Of a stretch of 63,498 nt of DNA, positions 17,880 to 26,737 are shown in pieces. The DNA is from DASVTR01 sp033855775 (GTDB lineage: Bacteria > Acidobacteriota > Blastocatellia > Pyrinomonadales > Pyrinomonadaceae). The position numbers were made by a program, and so were the translations under genes. The stretch spans positions 1 through 63,498 of the forward strand of contig JAWVFT010000004.1 in assembly GCA_033855775.1 (NCBI GenBank), given 5' to 3'. Below the pieces are notes generated by a model. That model saw nothing but the letters and a program-made list of their open reading frames with translations, made no database searches and was not told the DNA's origin. Position 1 is the first letter of the stretch; each line of letters starts with the position of its first letter.

Positions 17880-18839
17880 ATGAGTCCACGCAGGCACGCT
17901 GCGCACGAGTTGGTGCTGGGAATTGACGGCGGCGGCACCAAGACGCGCGCCGTCATCACAGATAGCCTTGAGCTTGTGCTCGGCGAGGCCGTGGCCGGGC
18001 CGTCGAATCCTTTGCGTGTGGGATTGGCGACAGCCGCCGCGACGATTAAAGAGGCGATTGATAAAGCGTGCGCTGAGGCGGGCGTGCAACGCTCTGAGAT
18101 ACGAGCGGCGGAGATTGGGTTGGCGGGCGTCAGGCGCGGCGATTTGCGCGTGCGGATGCGCGAAGCTTTGAGCGGCCTCGGCATCGGCGCGCTTGAAGTT
18201 GTGACGGATTCCGACATCGCTCTGTTCGGGGCGACGGGCGGCGAGCCGGGCCTGGTCGTGATTGCCGGAACGGGCTCGATCTGCTGCGGCATCAACGCGC
18301 GCGGGCGACACTTCTGTTCCGGTGGTTGGGGGCCTTTGGCCGGAGACGAAGGCAGCGGTTCCTGGATTGCGCGGCGCGCTCTGCAAGCGGTCGCGCAGGC
18401 TTCGGACGGGCGCGGGCCGAAGACGCATCTGACGCAGGCCGCGCTCAAGTATTTCGACGCAACGACGATGGACGAACTGGCAATCGCGCTCTACGCTCCG
18501 GGCATGACGAACGAGCGCGTCGCGGGCTTCTGCCGGTCTGTCATCGAAGCGGCGCAAGCCGGTGACGAAGTGGCGCGCGCGATAGTCTCGGCGGCGGGGC
18601 GCGAGTTGGGGGCGGCTGCCGCCGCCGCGATTCGGAACCTACGGATGGGCGAGGAACGATTTCAAGTGGCATACGTCGGCGGCGTCTTCGCCGCAGGCGA
18701 ACTCGTGCTCGACCCGTTGCGCCGCGAACTCGCCGCCGTCGCGCCCAAAGCCTTCATCGCTCCGCCGCATCTCTCGCCCGCCGTCGCCGCCGCCCGCATG
18801 GCCCGCGAGCAACTGCATCATCTGCCGCTCGCGGTGTGA
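17880..18839 (+). CDS. MurK-like N-acetylmuramate/N-acetylglucosamine kinase (BadF/BadG family)
   Basis: This is a 319-residue ASKHA-fold kinase of the BadF/BadG/BcrA/BcrD ATPase family. The phosphate-1 motif is GIDGGGTKTRAVI, the phosphate-2/adenosine loop is VVIAGTGSICCG, and the sugar-side segment is GGWGPLAGDEGSGSW. Characterised members include MurK of Clostridium acetobutylicum, which phosphorylates MurNAc and GlcNAc, and animal NAGK. It is followed by murQ, whose substrate is MurNAc-6-phosphate, so MurNAc kinase is the best call. A TTG start at 17847 would add 11 residues and cannot be excluded. The gene is divergent from the LysR regulator. Confidence 0.85.
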   Translation: MSPRRHAAHELVLGIDGGGTKTRAVITDSLELVLGEAVAGPSNPLRVGLATAAATIKEAIDKACAEAGVQRSEIRAAEIGLAGVRRGDLRVRMREALSGLGIGALEVVTDSDIALFGATGGEPGLVVIAGTGSICCGINARGRHFCSGGWGPLAGDEGSGSWIARRALQAVAQASDGRGPKTHLTQAALKYFDATTMDELAIALYAPGMTNERVAGFCRSVIEAAQAGDEVARAIVSAAGRELGAAAAAAIRNLRMGEERFQVAYVGGVFAAGELVLDPLRRELAAVAPKAFIAPPHLSPAVAAARMAREQLHHLPLAV

Positions 18840-18843
18840 AAGA

Positions 18844-19048
18844 CAGTTACAAGTTAAGAGTGACAAGTGATGAGTTAAAGTCAAAGGCCAGAGCCAAAGT
18901 TAAAGTCAAAGCTTGTCGCTCGTCGTTCTTTGTCGTTAGTCGTTCCTTTTAGCTCTTGCTTGTTGCTCGCTACTTATCGCTTGTCGCTCGTCGCTCGTTG
19001 CGCGCTACTTGTTCTTGCTCGTCACTTGTCACTCTTAACTCGTCACTG
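18844..19048. repeat. Heptamer inverted repeat between murK and murQ
   Basis: The left arm (18844-18872) begins 4 bases after the murK stop. The right arm (19021-19048) ends 5 bases before the murQ start. Both are made of GTGACAA/GTTAAGA/GTGACGA-type 7-base units and are complementary with about three mismatches. The spacer holds more TCGCTCG/TTGTCGC units. No gene is seen in it. Confidence 0.7.
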
Positions 19049-19053
19049 TTTTT

Positions 19054-19977
19054 ATGTCCCTTCCAATCACGGAGCAGGAGAATCCGCGAACGAGCGAGAT
19101 TGGCTCGTTGCCGACGGCTGAGATTGTGCGTCTGATGAATGAAGAGGACGCGCGCGTGGCGTTGGCTGTGGCGAGCGTGTTGGCGGAGGTCGCGTTGGCG
19201 GTCGAGGGCATCGTCGAGCGATTGAAGACGGGCGGGCGGCTCTTTTATGTCGGCACGGGAACTTCGGGCCGTCTGGGCGTGTTGGATGCAGCGGAGTGTC
19301 CGCCGACGTTCGGCGTCTCGCCGGAGTTGGTGCAGGGCGTCATCGCGGGCGGCTACGATGCGACGCATCGCGCGGTCGAAGCTTCGGAGGACGACAGGGC
19401 GGCGGGCGCGCTTGACCTTAAAGCGCGCGGCCTGACGAGCCTCGATGCGGTGGTCGGCATCGCCGCTTCGGGGCGCACGCCTTACACGGTCGGGGCCGTT
19501 GAGCACGCGCGCTCTGTGGGCGCGTTTACGGTCGCTGTGACTTGCGTGCCTGATTCTGCGCTCGTGCGCGTGGCTGAGGTGAGCATCGTCGTGGTCGTCG
19601 GGCCGGAAGCCATCGCGGGTTCAACGCGGCTCAAGGCGGGGACGGCGCAGAAGATGATTCTCAACATGCTCTCGACCGCCACGATGATTCGTCTAGGCTA
19701 CGTCTCCGGCAACAGGATGTCGAACATGAAGGCGCGCAACGCTAAGCTGCGCGAGCGCGCCGTCCGCATCCTTTGCGTGGAGACGAAACTGGACGAGACG
19801 CAGGCGAGGCTTGCACTCGATGCGGCGGGCAACGATTTGAGCGTCGCTCTCGTGATGAGCCGGACGCTGGAGCCGCGCGCCGTGGCCGAGAGCGCGCTGG
19901 CCGAAGCCCACGGCGTTGTCGAAGGAGCCGTCGAAAATCTCGCGCGCCGTCATTCGACGGACGGGCCGCAGCCGTAA
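19054..19977 (+). CDS. murQ: N-acetylmuramic acid 6-phosphate etherase
   Basis: MurQ cleaves the lactyl ether of MurNAc-6-phosphate, giving GlcNAc-6-phosphate and D-lactate in the cytoplasm. The protein has 307 residues, the usual length. It shows the SIS sugar-phosphate-binding domain with the near-invariant segment YVGTGTSGRLGVLDAAECPP, followed by FGVSPELVQGVIAGG and the catalytic-glutamate region EASEDD. The end of the domain contains GSTRLKAGTAQKM and SGNRMSNMKARNAKLRERA, both highly characteristic. It follows the MurK-like kinase and precedes a permease, forming a MurNAc uptake and catabolism set. No Shine-Dalgarno precedes the ATG; the heptamer repeat arm is there instead. Confidence 0.97.
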   Translation: MSLPITEQENPRTSEIGSLPTAEIVRLMNEEDARVALAVASVLAEVALAVEGIVERLKTGGRLFYVGTGTSGRLGVLDAAECPPTFGVSPELVQGVIAGGYDATHRAVEASEDDRAAGALDLKARGLTSLDAVVGIAASGRTPYTVGAVEHARSVGAFTVAVTCVPDSALVRVAEVSIVVVVGPEAIAGSTRLKAGTAQKMILNMLSTATMIRLGYVSGNRMSNMKARNAKLRERAVRILCVETKLDETQARLALDAAGNDLSVALVMSRTLEPRAVAESALAEAHGVVEGAVENLARRHSTDGPQP

Positions 19978-20041
19978 GGGCGCGCGACGCGCGCGTTGTT
20001 GCAATTTCCGGCATCCGCCCTCTAATATCTGTCCGCTAAAC

Positions 20042-21577
20042 ATGAAAGCCCTCGATCTTGCCATCATCTTCGGCTATCTGGCGGGCGTCGTTTTGCTTGG
20101 AGCGTGGTTCGCGCGCAAGCAGGAAACGACGCGCGATTATTTCCTCGGCGACCGGACGGTGCCCTGGTGGGCCATCGCCGCCTCCATCGTCGCCACGGAA
20201 ACTTCGACGATCACCTTCATCTCCGTGCCGGGCATCGCATACGCCGCGGGCGGCAATTTTCAATTTCTCCAACTCGTCTTCGGCTACATGCTGGGGCGCG
20301 TCGTCATCTCGTTCCTGTTCATCCCGTCATACTTTCGCGGCGAACTGCTGACGGTTTACCAACTGCTCGACCGTCGCTTCGGAGGCAAGATTAAGATGCT
20401 GGCGGCGTCGCTCTTCGTCGTCATGCGCAACATCGCGGACGGCGTGAGATTGTTGCTGACGGCCATCGTGCTCGCCGCCGTCTACACGAGCTTTCAACCG
20501 GGGACGAACTATGAAGCGTTAATCATCTCTTGCATCGTGCTCATCGGCGTCGTGATGATTATCTTCACGTACTTCGGCGGGATGGAAGCCGTCATCTGGA
20601 TTGAGGTCGTCCAACTCGGCATCTACATCGTGGGCGCGCTGGCGGCGGCCATCGTCATCGCTAATTCGACGGAGGGAGGCTTGAGCGCGGCGCTTGCTGC
20701 GGGCAGGCAGTTTGACAAGTTCAGCCTCTTCGACTTCTCGTTCACGATGACGAAGACTTACACCTTCTGGGCGGGCTTGCTCGGCGGCTGCTTTCTGACG
20801 ATGAGCACGCACGGCACAGACCAATACCTGGTGCAGCGTTACCTTTGCACGGATAGGCCGCGTCGCGCCGCCGCCGCGCTTCTCTCAAGCGGCGCGGTCG
20901 TGCTTGGACAATTCATCGGCTTTCTCTTCATCGGCGTGCTGCTCTTCGCCTTTTATCATCCGTACACTGACGCCGCTTACGCGACACTGGCAACGGGTTC
21001 GGCGGCTCCGTTCGCGGGTGGCGACCGCGTTTTCCCGGACTTCATCACGCAGCATTTGCCGACCGGACTCTCCGGCCTCGTCGTCGCGGCGATATTCGCC
21101 GCCGCCATGTCTTCATCGCTCAACTCGATTGCCGCCACCGCCGTCAACGACCTTTACAAGCCGTTCAAGCCGAACGAGAGCGACAAGCATTATCTCAAAG
21201 TCTCGCACTGGCTGACGTTGTTGTGGGGCGTCGTGCAGATTGGCGTCGCGCTCTTGATGCGCCACGCCAATAACTCTGCGCTCGGCACCGCTCTCTCCGT
21301 CGCCGCATTGATTAACGGCCCTGTGCTCGGCGTTTTTCTGGTCGGAACATTTTTGCGCCGCGTCTCCGAGCCGCCGGCCCTCATTGGCATGGCAGCAAGC
21401 TGCGCTCTGATGCTTTATATCTACTTGGGAACGAAAATCGCCTGGACGTGGTATGGACTCATCGGCAGCCTTTCGACGTTTCTCGTCGCGTGGCTGGTCG
21501 GCTATGCTTTCGAGCCCGCGCCCAAAAACAAGCGCGACCAACTCGCGCCCGGCGAGGCCGTCGAAGAACTCTTATAG
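20042..21577 (+). CDS. Sodium:solute symporter, probable MurNAc/amino-sugar permease
   Basis: This is a 511-residue SSS-family transporter with about 13 membrane helices. Typical features are DYFLGDRTVPWWAIAASIVATETSTITFISVPG in helices 1-2 (the sodium and substrate region) and VAAIFAAAMSSSLNSIAATAVND in helix 8 (the second sodium site). An open frame runs upstream into murQ, but the ATG at 20042 is where family similarity starts. It lies between murQ and nagZ. SSS-type permeases accompany MurK-MurQ in some Bacteroidota and carry MurNAc there, which supports the proposed substrate. Other amino sugars or anhydro-sugars are possible. Confidence 0.85.
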   Translation: MKALDLAIIFGYLAGVVLLGAWFARKQETTRDYFLGDRTVPWWAIAASIVATETSTITFISVPGIAYAAGGNFQFLQLVFGYMLGRVVISFLFIPSYFRGELLTVYQLLDRRFGGKIKMLAASLFVVMRNIADGVRLLLTAIVLAAVYTSFQPGTNYEALIISCIVLIGVVMIIFTYFGGMEAVIWIEVVQLGIYIVGALAAAIVIANSTEGGLSAALAAGRQFDKFSLFDFSFTMTKTYTFWAGLLGGCFLTMSTHGTDQYLVQRYLCTDRPRRAAAALLSSGAVVLGQFIGFLFIGVLLFAFYHPYTDAAYATLATGSAAPFAGGDRVFPDFITQHLPTGLSGLVVAAIFAAAMSSSLNSIAATAVNDLYKPFKPNESDKHYLKVSHWLTLLWGVVQIGVALLMRHANNSALGTALSVAALINGPVLGVFLVGTFLRRVSEPPALIGMAASCALMLYIYLGTKIAWTWYGLIGSLSTFLVAWLVGYAFEPAPKNKRDQLAPGEAVEELL

Positions 21578-21603
21578 CTTTACCGTCGAGGCTAATCATC
21601 AAG

Positions 21604-23532
21604 ATGACTTTCATTCGCCTTCAAAGACAATCACGGCTCGCCCTGACCTTGCTGCTGGCTTGCGCGCTGCTCTCGACAGCGACCGTGCCTGCTCACGTCG
21701 CCGCGTCCCCGCGTCTCCGCGTCTCCGCATCTGAGTTTCCCCGTCGCCCTTCGCGCGACGCCTTGAAGTGGGCCGACGCGGAACTGCGCAAGATGTCGCT
21801 TGATGAAAAGATTGGTCAGCTAATCTCGGTCGGCATCAATGCGACGTTCCTCAATCAGGAGAGCGACGCCTTCCGCGCGCTGCGCCGGCAGGTCGAGGTC
21901 AATCACGTCGGCGGCATCATCCTTTTCAGAAGCCCCGTCTACGAGTCGGTCGTCTTGATGAATCGCATGCAGCAGTTGTCGCGCCATCCGCTGCTCATCT
22001 CGGCTGACTTGGAAGCGGGCGCCGGAATGCGTTTTGATGACACCATCAACTTTCCTTGGAGCATGGCGACGGGCGCGACCGGCAACGCCGATTACGCGCG
22101 CCGTCAGGGAGAACTCACGGCCCGCGAAGCCCGCGCTCTCGGCATCCAACAGATTTTCGCGCCCGTTGCCGATGTCAACAACAACGCCGCGAACCCCGTC
22201 ATCAACGTCCGCTCTTACGGCGAAGACCCTGCGGAGGTGGGGCGCTTTGTCGCGGCCTTTATCGAAGGCGCGCAGAGCAACGGCGTCATCGCCACCGCCA
22301 AACATTTTCCCGGCCACGGCGACACCGCCGTCGATTCGCATCGCGGCTTGCCCATCATCAACGTCCCGCTCTCGCGCTTGAACAGCATCGAGCTTGTGCC
22401 GTTTCGCGCGGCGATCAAGGCGGGCGTCGGCGGCGTCATGACGGGCCACATCAGCCTCCCGCAGCTTGAGCCGACGAGCATCACACCGTTGCCGCGCGAC
22501 CAGGTTCTGCGACCGTCTTACGCCGACACGGAAATCATCGTCGAGAACGCGACGCTGCCCGGAACGCTCTCGCCCGTCATCGGCCAACTGCTCCGGCGCG
22601 ACCTCGGCTTTGACGGCATCATCGTCACAGACGCGCTCGACATGAGCGGCCTGACCATCTATTTCAAGCAGGACGAAGCGGCTGTGCGCGCCGTGCTGGC
22701 GGGCGCCGACATGCTGCTCAAGCCTTCGGACCCGGACGCCTGCGTGCGCGGCTTGCGCGAGGCCGTGCGCTCAGGGCGCTTGACCGAAGCGCGCATCGAA
22801 GAGTCCGCCCGAAAAATTCTCGCGGCCAAGTTTGACCTCGGGCTCGTCAAGCAGCGCATCACGCCGATTGAACAGATTGACACGATTGTTTCCAGCCGCG
22901 AAGCCCTCGACTTGTCGCGCGAGATTGCCGAGCACGCCATTACGCTCGTTCGCAACGATGCGAAGCTCCTGCCGCTCGACTCGCTCAAAGCGGACGCGCG
23001 CATTTTTAATCTAGCTATCACGAACGGCGACGACCGGCTCTTTATCGCTAATCCTTTCGTCAACGCTTTGTCGCGCGCGGGTCGCCGCGTCGAGACGCTG
23101 ACGCTGGACGACCGCTCATCGGAGGCCGAAGTGCGTCAGGCTCTGGACAAAGCGCAGGGCGCGGACATCATCTTCGCCACGCTCTACGGTCGCGTGCGTT
23201 CCGGTCAGGCGCGCAGCGTCGGCCTGCCGGAGCCGGGCGCGCGCGCTCTCTCCGAGTTAATCAAGCGCAAGGCTCCCGTCGTCGGCATCAGCTTCGGCAA
23301 TCCATACCTGCTGCAAAATTTCCCTGATTTGCAAACTTACGTCGTCGCTTACGGCGACATGCCGAGCCTGCAACTGGCAGCCGCCCGCGCCGTCGTCGGA
23401 GCCGCGGACATCACAGGCAAGCTGCCCATCACTTTGCCCTCCGGCTACGCGCGCGGCAGCGGCATTCAACTGAAAGCCCAGACGCGAGCAACCGGCGCGA
23501 CGCCGCAGAGCGCGCCTGCGAAGACACAATGA
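21604..23532 (+). CDS. nagZ: Exported beta-N-acetylglucosaminidase, GH3 (NagZ)
   Basis: This is a 642-residue family 3 glycosidase with a signal peptide (RLALTLLLACALLSTATVPAHVA), so it acts outside the cytoplasm. The NagZ-specific loop AKHFPGHGDTAVDSHRGLP carries the His-Asp acid/base pair, and IVTDALDMSGL carries the nucleophilic Asp. A second alpha/beta domain occupies the C-terminal 200 residues, as in the two-domain Bacillus subtilis NagZ rather than the short E. coli form. It removes GlcNAc from the non-reducing end of muropeptides and so exposes MurNAc for the NamZ domain encoded next. An octamer repeat codes for the short stretch ASPRLRVSAS just after the signal peptide. Confidence 0.93.
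   Translation: MTFIRLQRQSRLALTLLLACALLSTATVPAHVAASPRLRVSASEFPRRPSRDALKWADAELRKMSLDEKIGQLISVGINATFLNQESDAFRALRRQVEVNHVGGIILFRSPVYESVVLMNRMQQLSRHPLLISADLEAGAGMRFDDTINFPWSMATGATGNADYARRQGELTAREARALGIQQIFAPVADVNNNAANPVINVRSYGEDPAEVGRFVAAFIEGAQSNGVIATAKHFPGHGDTAVDSHRGLPIINVPLSRLNSIELVPFRAAIKAGVGGVMTGHISLPQLEPTSITPLPRDQVLRPSYADTEIIVENATLPGTLSPVIGQLLRRDLGFDGIIVTDALDMSGLTIYFKQDEAAVRAVLAGADMLLKPSDPDACVRGLREAVRSGRLTEARIEESARKILAAKFDLGLVKQRITPIEQIDTIVSSREALDLSREIAEHAITLVRNDAKLLPLDSLKADARIFNLAITNGDDRLFIANPFVNALSRAGRRVETLTLDDRSSEAEVRQALDKAQGADIIFATLYGRVRSGQARSVGLPEPGARALSELIKRKAPVVGISFGNPYLLQNFPDLQTYVVAYGDMPSLQLAAARAVVGAADITGKLPITLPSGYARGSGIQLKAQTRATGATPQSAPAKTQ
21699..21730. repeat. Octamer repeat inside nagZ
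   Basis: About four CCGCGTCT/C-type octamers lie in the nagZ coding frame directly after the signal-peptide region and encode the stretch ASPRLRVSAS. The same sequence type occurs before the GH15 gene, inside glcDE and after the M61 gene. Confidence 0.8.
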
Positions 23533-23654
23533 CGCGCGCGTGCGGCGACACCGCAACGCCAGCATGGGAACTCAGGCGAATCAACGGGCGTATGGCGCAC
23601 GGGCGCGAAGAGTTTGATAACATGAATGAACAGGGGCGATATAACAGCTAGTCA

Positions 23655-26261
23655 ATGAACACCTCGACCACTCTCTTCGGGCGTTCCCCGAAACTCATCA
23701 CAACTGAACCAACGCGTTCCGGTCGCGCCTTCTTCAACGCGCCGCCGCGTCTTCGTCTCTGCGTTGCGCCCGCGCGCGCAAGCGTTCGCGCTTCGCTGCT
23801 TCACTACGTCGCCGCGTCGCTCGTTCTTCTCTCGCTGTTCACGCAGGAGGCGAGCGCGGCGAATCTGCCTTCGGCTGCGCCCGCGTCGGTCGGGATGTCT
23901 GCGGAGCGGCTGGCGGAACTGGATAAGATTATCGAGCAGGCCATTGCGCGCCATGAGACGCCGGGCGCGGTCGTCCTTGTGGCGCGTCGCGGTCGCGCCG
24001 TGTGGCGCAAGGCTTACGGCTCGCGCTCCGTCACGCCGGAGCGCGAGCCGATGACGCCCGACACCATCTTCGACCTCGCCAGCCTGACCAAAGTAGTCGC
24101 CACCGCGACGAGCATCATGATTTTGACGGAGCGCGGGCAAGTGCGCTTGTCGGACGCGCTGGTTGATTACATTCCCGAACTCAAAGGCGAGGGGCGCGAG
24201 CGCATCACGATAGAGATGCTGCTGACGCATCGCTCCGGCTTTCCGCCCGACTTTGATTTGAGCGAGCAGTGGCATGGCTACGACGAAGCGATGAAGCGAC
24301 TCTTCCGCGAGCCGCTGCGCAGCGCTCCCGGCGCTCGTTTCATCTACAGCGACATTAACTACATCGCGCTCGGCGAAGTGGTCAGGCGCGCAAGCGGCCT
24401 GCCGCTCGACGAGTTTGCGCGCAGGAATATTTTCGAGCCTTTGAAGATGCGCGACACTGGCTTTCGTCCGCGCGCGGAGTTGCTCGCGCGCGTGGCTCCG
24501 ACCGAGACGCGGCGCGGGGCTTTAAGCTGGCTCGACGCGAACCCGGATAATGCTGCGGAGGCGAGCCGCATGTTGCGCGGCGAGGTTCACGACCCGACGG
24601 CCTTTCGTATGGAAGGCGTCGCGGGCCACGCCGGACTCTTCTCGACGGCGGACGACCTTGCTATCTACTGCCAGATGATTTTGAACGGCGGCGAATATGG
24701 CGGCGCGCGTATCCTGAGCCCGATGGGTGTCGCGGCGATGACGCGCCCGCGCGCTGTGACGGATGAAGGCGAGGCTCGCGCGCTCGGTTGGGACATGACG
24801 AGCAGCTTCGCCGTCAATCGCGGCGACATCTTTCCGCCCGGCTCGTTCGGCCACACGGGCTTCACGGGGACTTCCATGTGGATTGACCCCGCGAGCGAAA
24901 CCTTCGTCGTCTTCCTCAGCAGTCGCCTGCACCCGGACGGCAAAGGCGATGTCGCGGCCCTGCGCGGCCGCGTCTCTTCCATTGTCGCTTCAGCTGTCAC
25001 CGACACGCGCGTCGAGCAGGCGCGTGAACAGAACTCGCGCTTCGCCGCCGAAGTGTTGACGAGCCTCGCGCGCATCTCTTCGAGCGGCGTCGGCCCCGTC
25101 ACTCCGGCGACAAATTCCAACGCGCCCGTCAACGCCCGCGTGCTGACAGGCATTGACGTGCTTGAGCGCGACGGCTTCAAGCAACTGAACGGCTTGCGCG
25201 TCGGGCTGGTGACGAATCACACGGGCCGCGACCGCGCGGGCCGCCAGACGATTGACGTGCTTCACAAAGCGGCGGGCGTCAAACTGGTCGCGCTCTTTTC
25301 GCCGGAGCACGGCATTCGCGGCACAGCCGACGAGAAAGTCTCCGACTCGAAAGACGAGCAAACGAATCTTCCCATCTACTCGCTCTACGGCGAGAGCCGT
25401 CGCCCGCTGCCCGAACAGTTGAAAGACCTCGACGCCATCGTCTTCGACATTCAGGATGTCGGCACGCGCTTCTACACTTACATCTCGACGCTCGGCTACG
25501 TCATGGAGGAAGCCGCGCGCGCGCACGTTCCGGTCATCGTGCTTGATAGACCAAACCCTATCAACGCCGTCGATGTCGAAGGGCCGGTGGCCGACGCGGA
25601 CAAGCTCTCCTTCATCGCTTATCATCAGCTTCCAGTCCGCCACGGCATGACCATCGGAGAACTCGCGCGCCTCTTCAACGACACGCGCAAACTCGGTTGC
25701 GACCTGCGCATCGTCAAGATGGAGAACTACCGTCGCTCGATGTGGTTTGATTCGACCAATCTCACATGGGTCAACCCGTCGCCCAACATGCGCAGCCTGA
25801 CCGAAGCCACGCTCTATCCCGGCGTCGGGTTGCTTGAGACGACGAACCTCTCGGTCGGGCGCGGCACGGACACGCCCTTCGAGCTCGTCGGCGCTCCGTG
25901 GCTCGACGGCCAACAGTTGGCCTCGCTCCTGAACGAACGCGGCCTCGCCGGAGTTCGCTTCATTCCCGTGCGCTTTACTCCCAAAAGCTCCGTCTTCAAA
26001 AATGAAGAGTGCGGCGGCGTCAACATCGTCATCACAGACCGCGCGCAGTTTCGCCCCGTGCTCGTGGGGCTGGAAATCGCCGTCGCCCTGCGTCGCCTTT
26101 ACCCGTCGGAGTGGAAGGTTGACGACTACGCGCGCCTGCTCGTCAACCAGCAAACGCTCGAACGCGTTAAGCGCGCCGACACTCCCGAAGAGATTGCGCG
26201 CTCATGGGCGACTGCCCTCAACGACTTTCGCCGCGCCCGCTCGCGCGCCCTGCTCTACTGA
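23655..26261 (+). CDS. Fusion of S12 serine hydrolase (AmiE/beta-lactamase-like) and NamZ exo-N-acetylmuramidase (DUF1343)
   Basis: This exported protein has 868 residues and two enzymes in one chain. Residues about 75-465 form a serine beta-lactamase/S12 domain: SLTK at 143-146, YSD at 231-233, HTG at 400-402. Residues about 497-868 form a DUF1343 domain with NHTGRD, FSPEHGIRG, FDIQDVGTRFYTY, VLDRPNPI and SVGRGTDTPFE. In Bacillus subtilis the separate genes amiE (S12-like muramyl-L-alanine amidase), nagZ and namZ sit together. NamZ removes MurNAc from the non-reducing end of peptidoglycan, and AmiE frees it of peptide. Here the two activities appear fused directly behind nagZ. The N-terminal signal has a long basic region. 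Confidence 0.9.
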   Translation: MNTSTTLFGRSPKLITTEPTRSGRAFFNAPPRLRLCVAPARASVRASLLHYVAASLVLLSLFTQEASAANLPSAAPASVGMSAERLAELDKIIEQAIARHETPGAVVLVARRGRAVWRKAYGSRSVTPEREPMTPDTIFDLASLTKVVATATSIMILTERGQVRLSDALVDYIPELKGEGRERITIEMLLTHRSGFPPDFDLSEQWHGYDEAMKRLFREPLRSAPGARFIYSDINYIALGEVVRRASGLPLDEFARRNIFEPLKMRDTGFRPRAELLARVAPTETRRGALSWLDANPDNAAEASRMLRGEVHDPTAFRMEGVAGHAGLFSTADDLAIYCQMILNGGEYGGARILSPMGVAAMTRPRAVTDEGEARALGWDMTSSFAVNRGDIFPPGSFGHTGFTGTSMWIDPASETFVVFLSSRLHPDGKGDVAALRGRVSSIVASAVTDTRVEQAREQNSRFAAEVLTSLARISSSGVGPVTPATNSNAPVNARVLTGIDVLERDGFKQLNGLRVGLVTNHTGRDRAGRQTIDVLHKAAGVKLVALFSPEHGIRGTADEKVSDSKDEQTNLPIYSLYGESRRPLPEQLKDLDAIVFDIQDVGTRFYTYISTLGYVMEEAARAHVPVIVLDRPNPINAVDVEGPVADADKLSFIAYHQLPVRHGMTIGELARLFNDTRKLGCDLRIVKMENYRRSMWFDSTNLTWVNPSPNMRSLTEATLYPGVGLLETTNLSVGRGTDTPFELVGAPWLDGQQLASLLNERGLAGVRFIPVRFTPKSSVFKNEECGGVNIVITDRAQFRPVLVGLEIAVALRRLYPSEWKVDDYARLLVNQQTLERVKRADTPEEIARSWATALNDFRRARSRALLY

Positions 26262-26448
26262 CGAAGATCTTTGCGGCAGCGCAAATTGGAGTTGTGCTTG
26301 CCGGAATTATGCGCTGCGGATATACTGCTCGGCCAGACGGGGAATCCTTGAAGAGAGATTGAAAGTTTGGCCGGAATAGTGGTGGCAGCCGCTAGTCACG
26401 GCGCAAGCGTTGAGCGCAAATAGCGGCTCCGCGATGTATCAACAAAAC

Positions 26449-26483
26449 TTATCTTTGCGATAAATTCTTTTAGTTTCAATTAT
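26449..26483. promoter_or_regulatory. LysR-type operator before TonB-dependent receptor
   Basis: TTAT-N7-ATAA at 26449-26463, with the same T-N11-A geometry as the site at 17728, runs into a 25-base stretch identical at 23 positions to 17738-17762. The distance to the -10-like hexamer is 50 bases here and 49 there. Confidence 0.65.
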
Positions 26484-26498
26484 TGACGGGAACGCGCC

Positions 26499-26504
26499 TA
26501 CAAT
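26499..26504 (+). promoter_or_regulatory. Predicted -10 box for the TonB-dependent receptor
   Basis: TACAAT lies 50 bases from the start of the LysR box, matching the geometry of the murK promoter. There is no good -35 hexamer. Confidence 0.45.
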
Positions 26505-26737
26505 AACCTTGTAATGGCTGTGAGCGATTCATCCAGTTCCTTTAGTCGTTATTACCACTAAAACTTACACGGGGGCCGAAGCTGAATCTCTGGGCCTTCA
26601 TGTCTTTCCGGCGGGGAAGACTTTCCGGGCGCATTGATTCTCGCCTTTTCAAGCGGAGCGACGATGAGCGTTTACCGCTCGCTCTGCGGAAAGCTTCACC
26701 GGCGCTATTCTGATTATCAAAAATGAGGAACGAGAAC

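Larger units (their letters stand above)
26262..26737. other. Intergenic region with receptor promoter and long leader
   Basis: This is a gap of nearly 480 bases between the NamZ fusion and the receptor gene. It holds the LysR-type site (26449-26483), a -10-like TACAAT (26499-26504) and about 220 bases of leader. The leader is GC-rich and contains GGGGCCGAAG and CCGGCG patches that could fold. I see no gene in it and recognise no known riboswitch. Confidence 0.5.
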
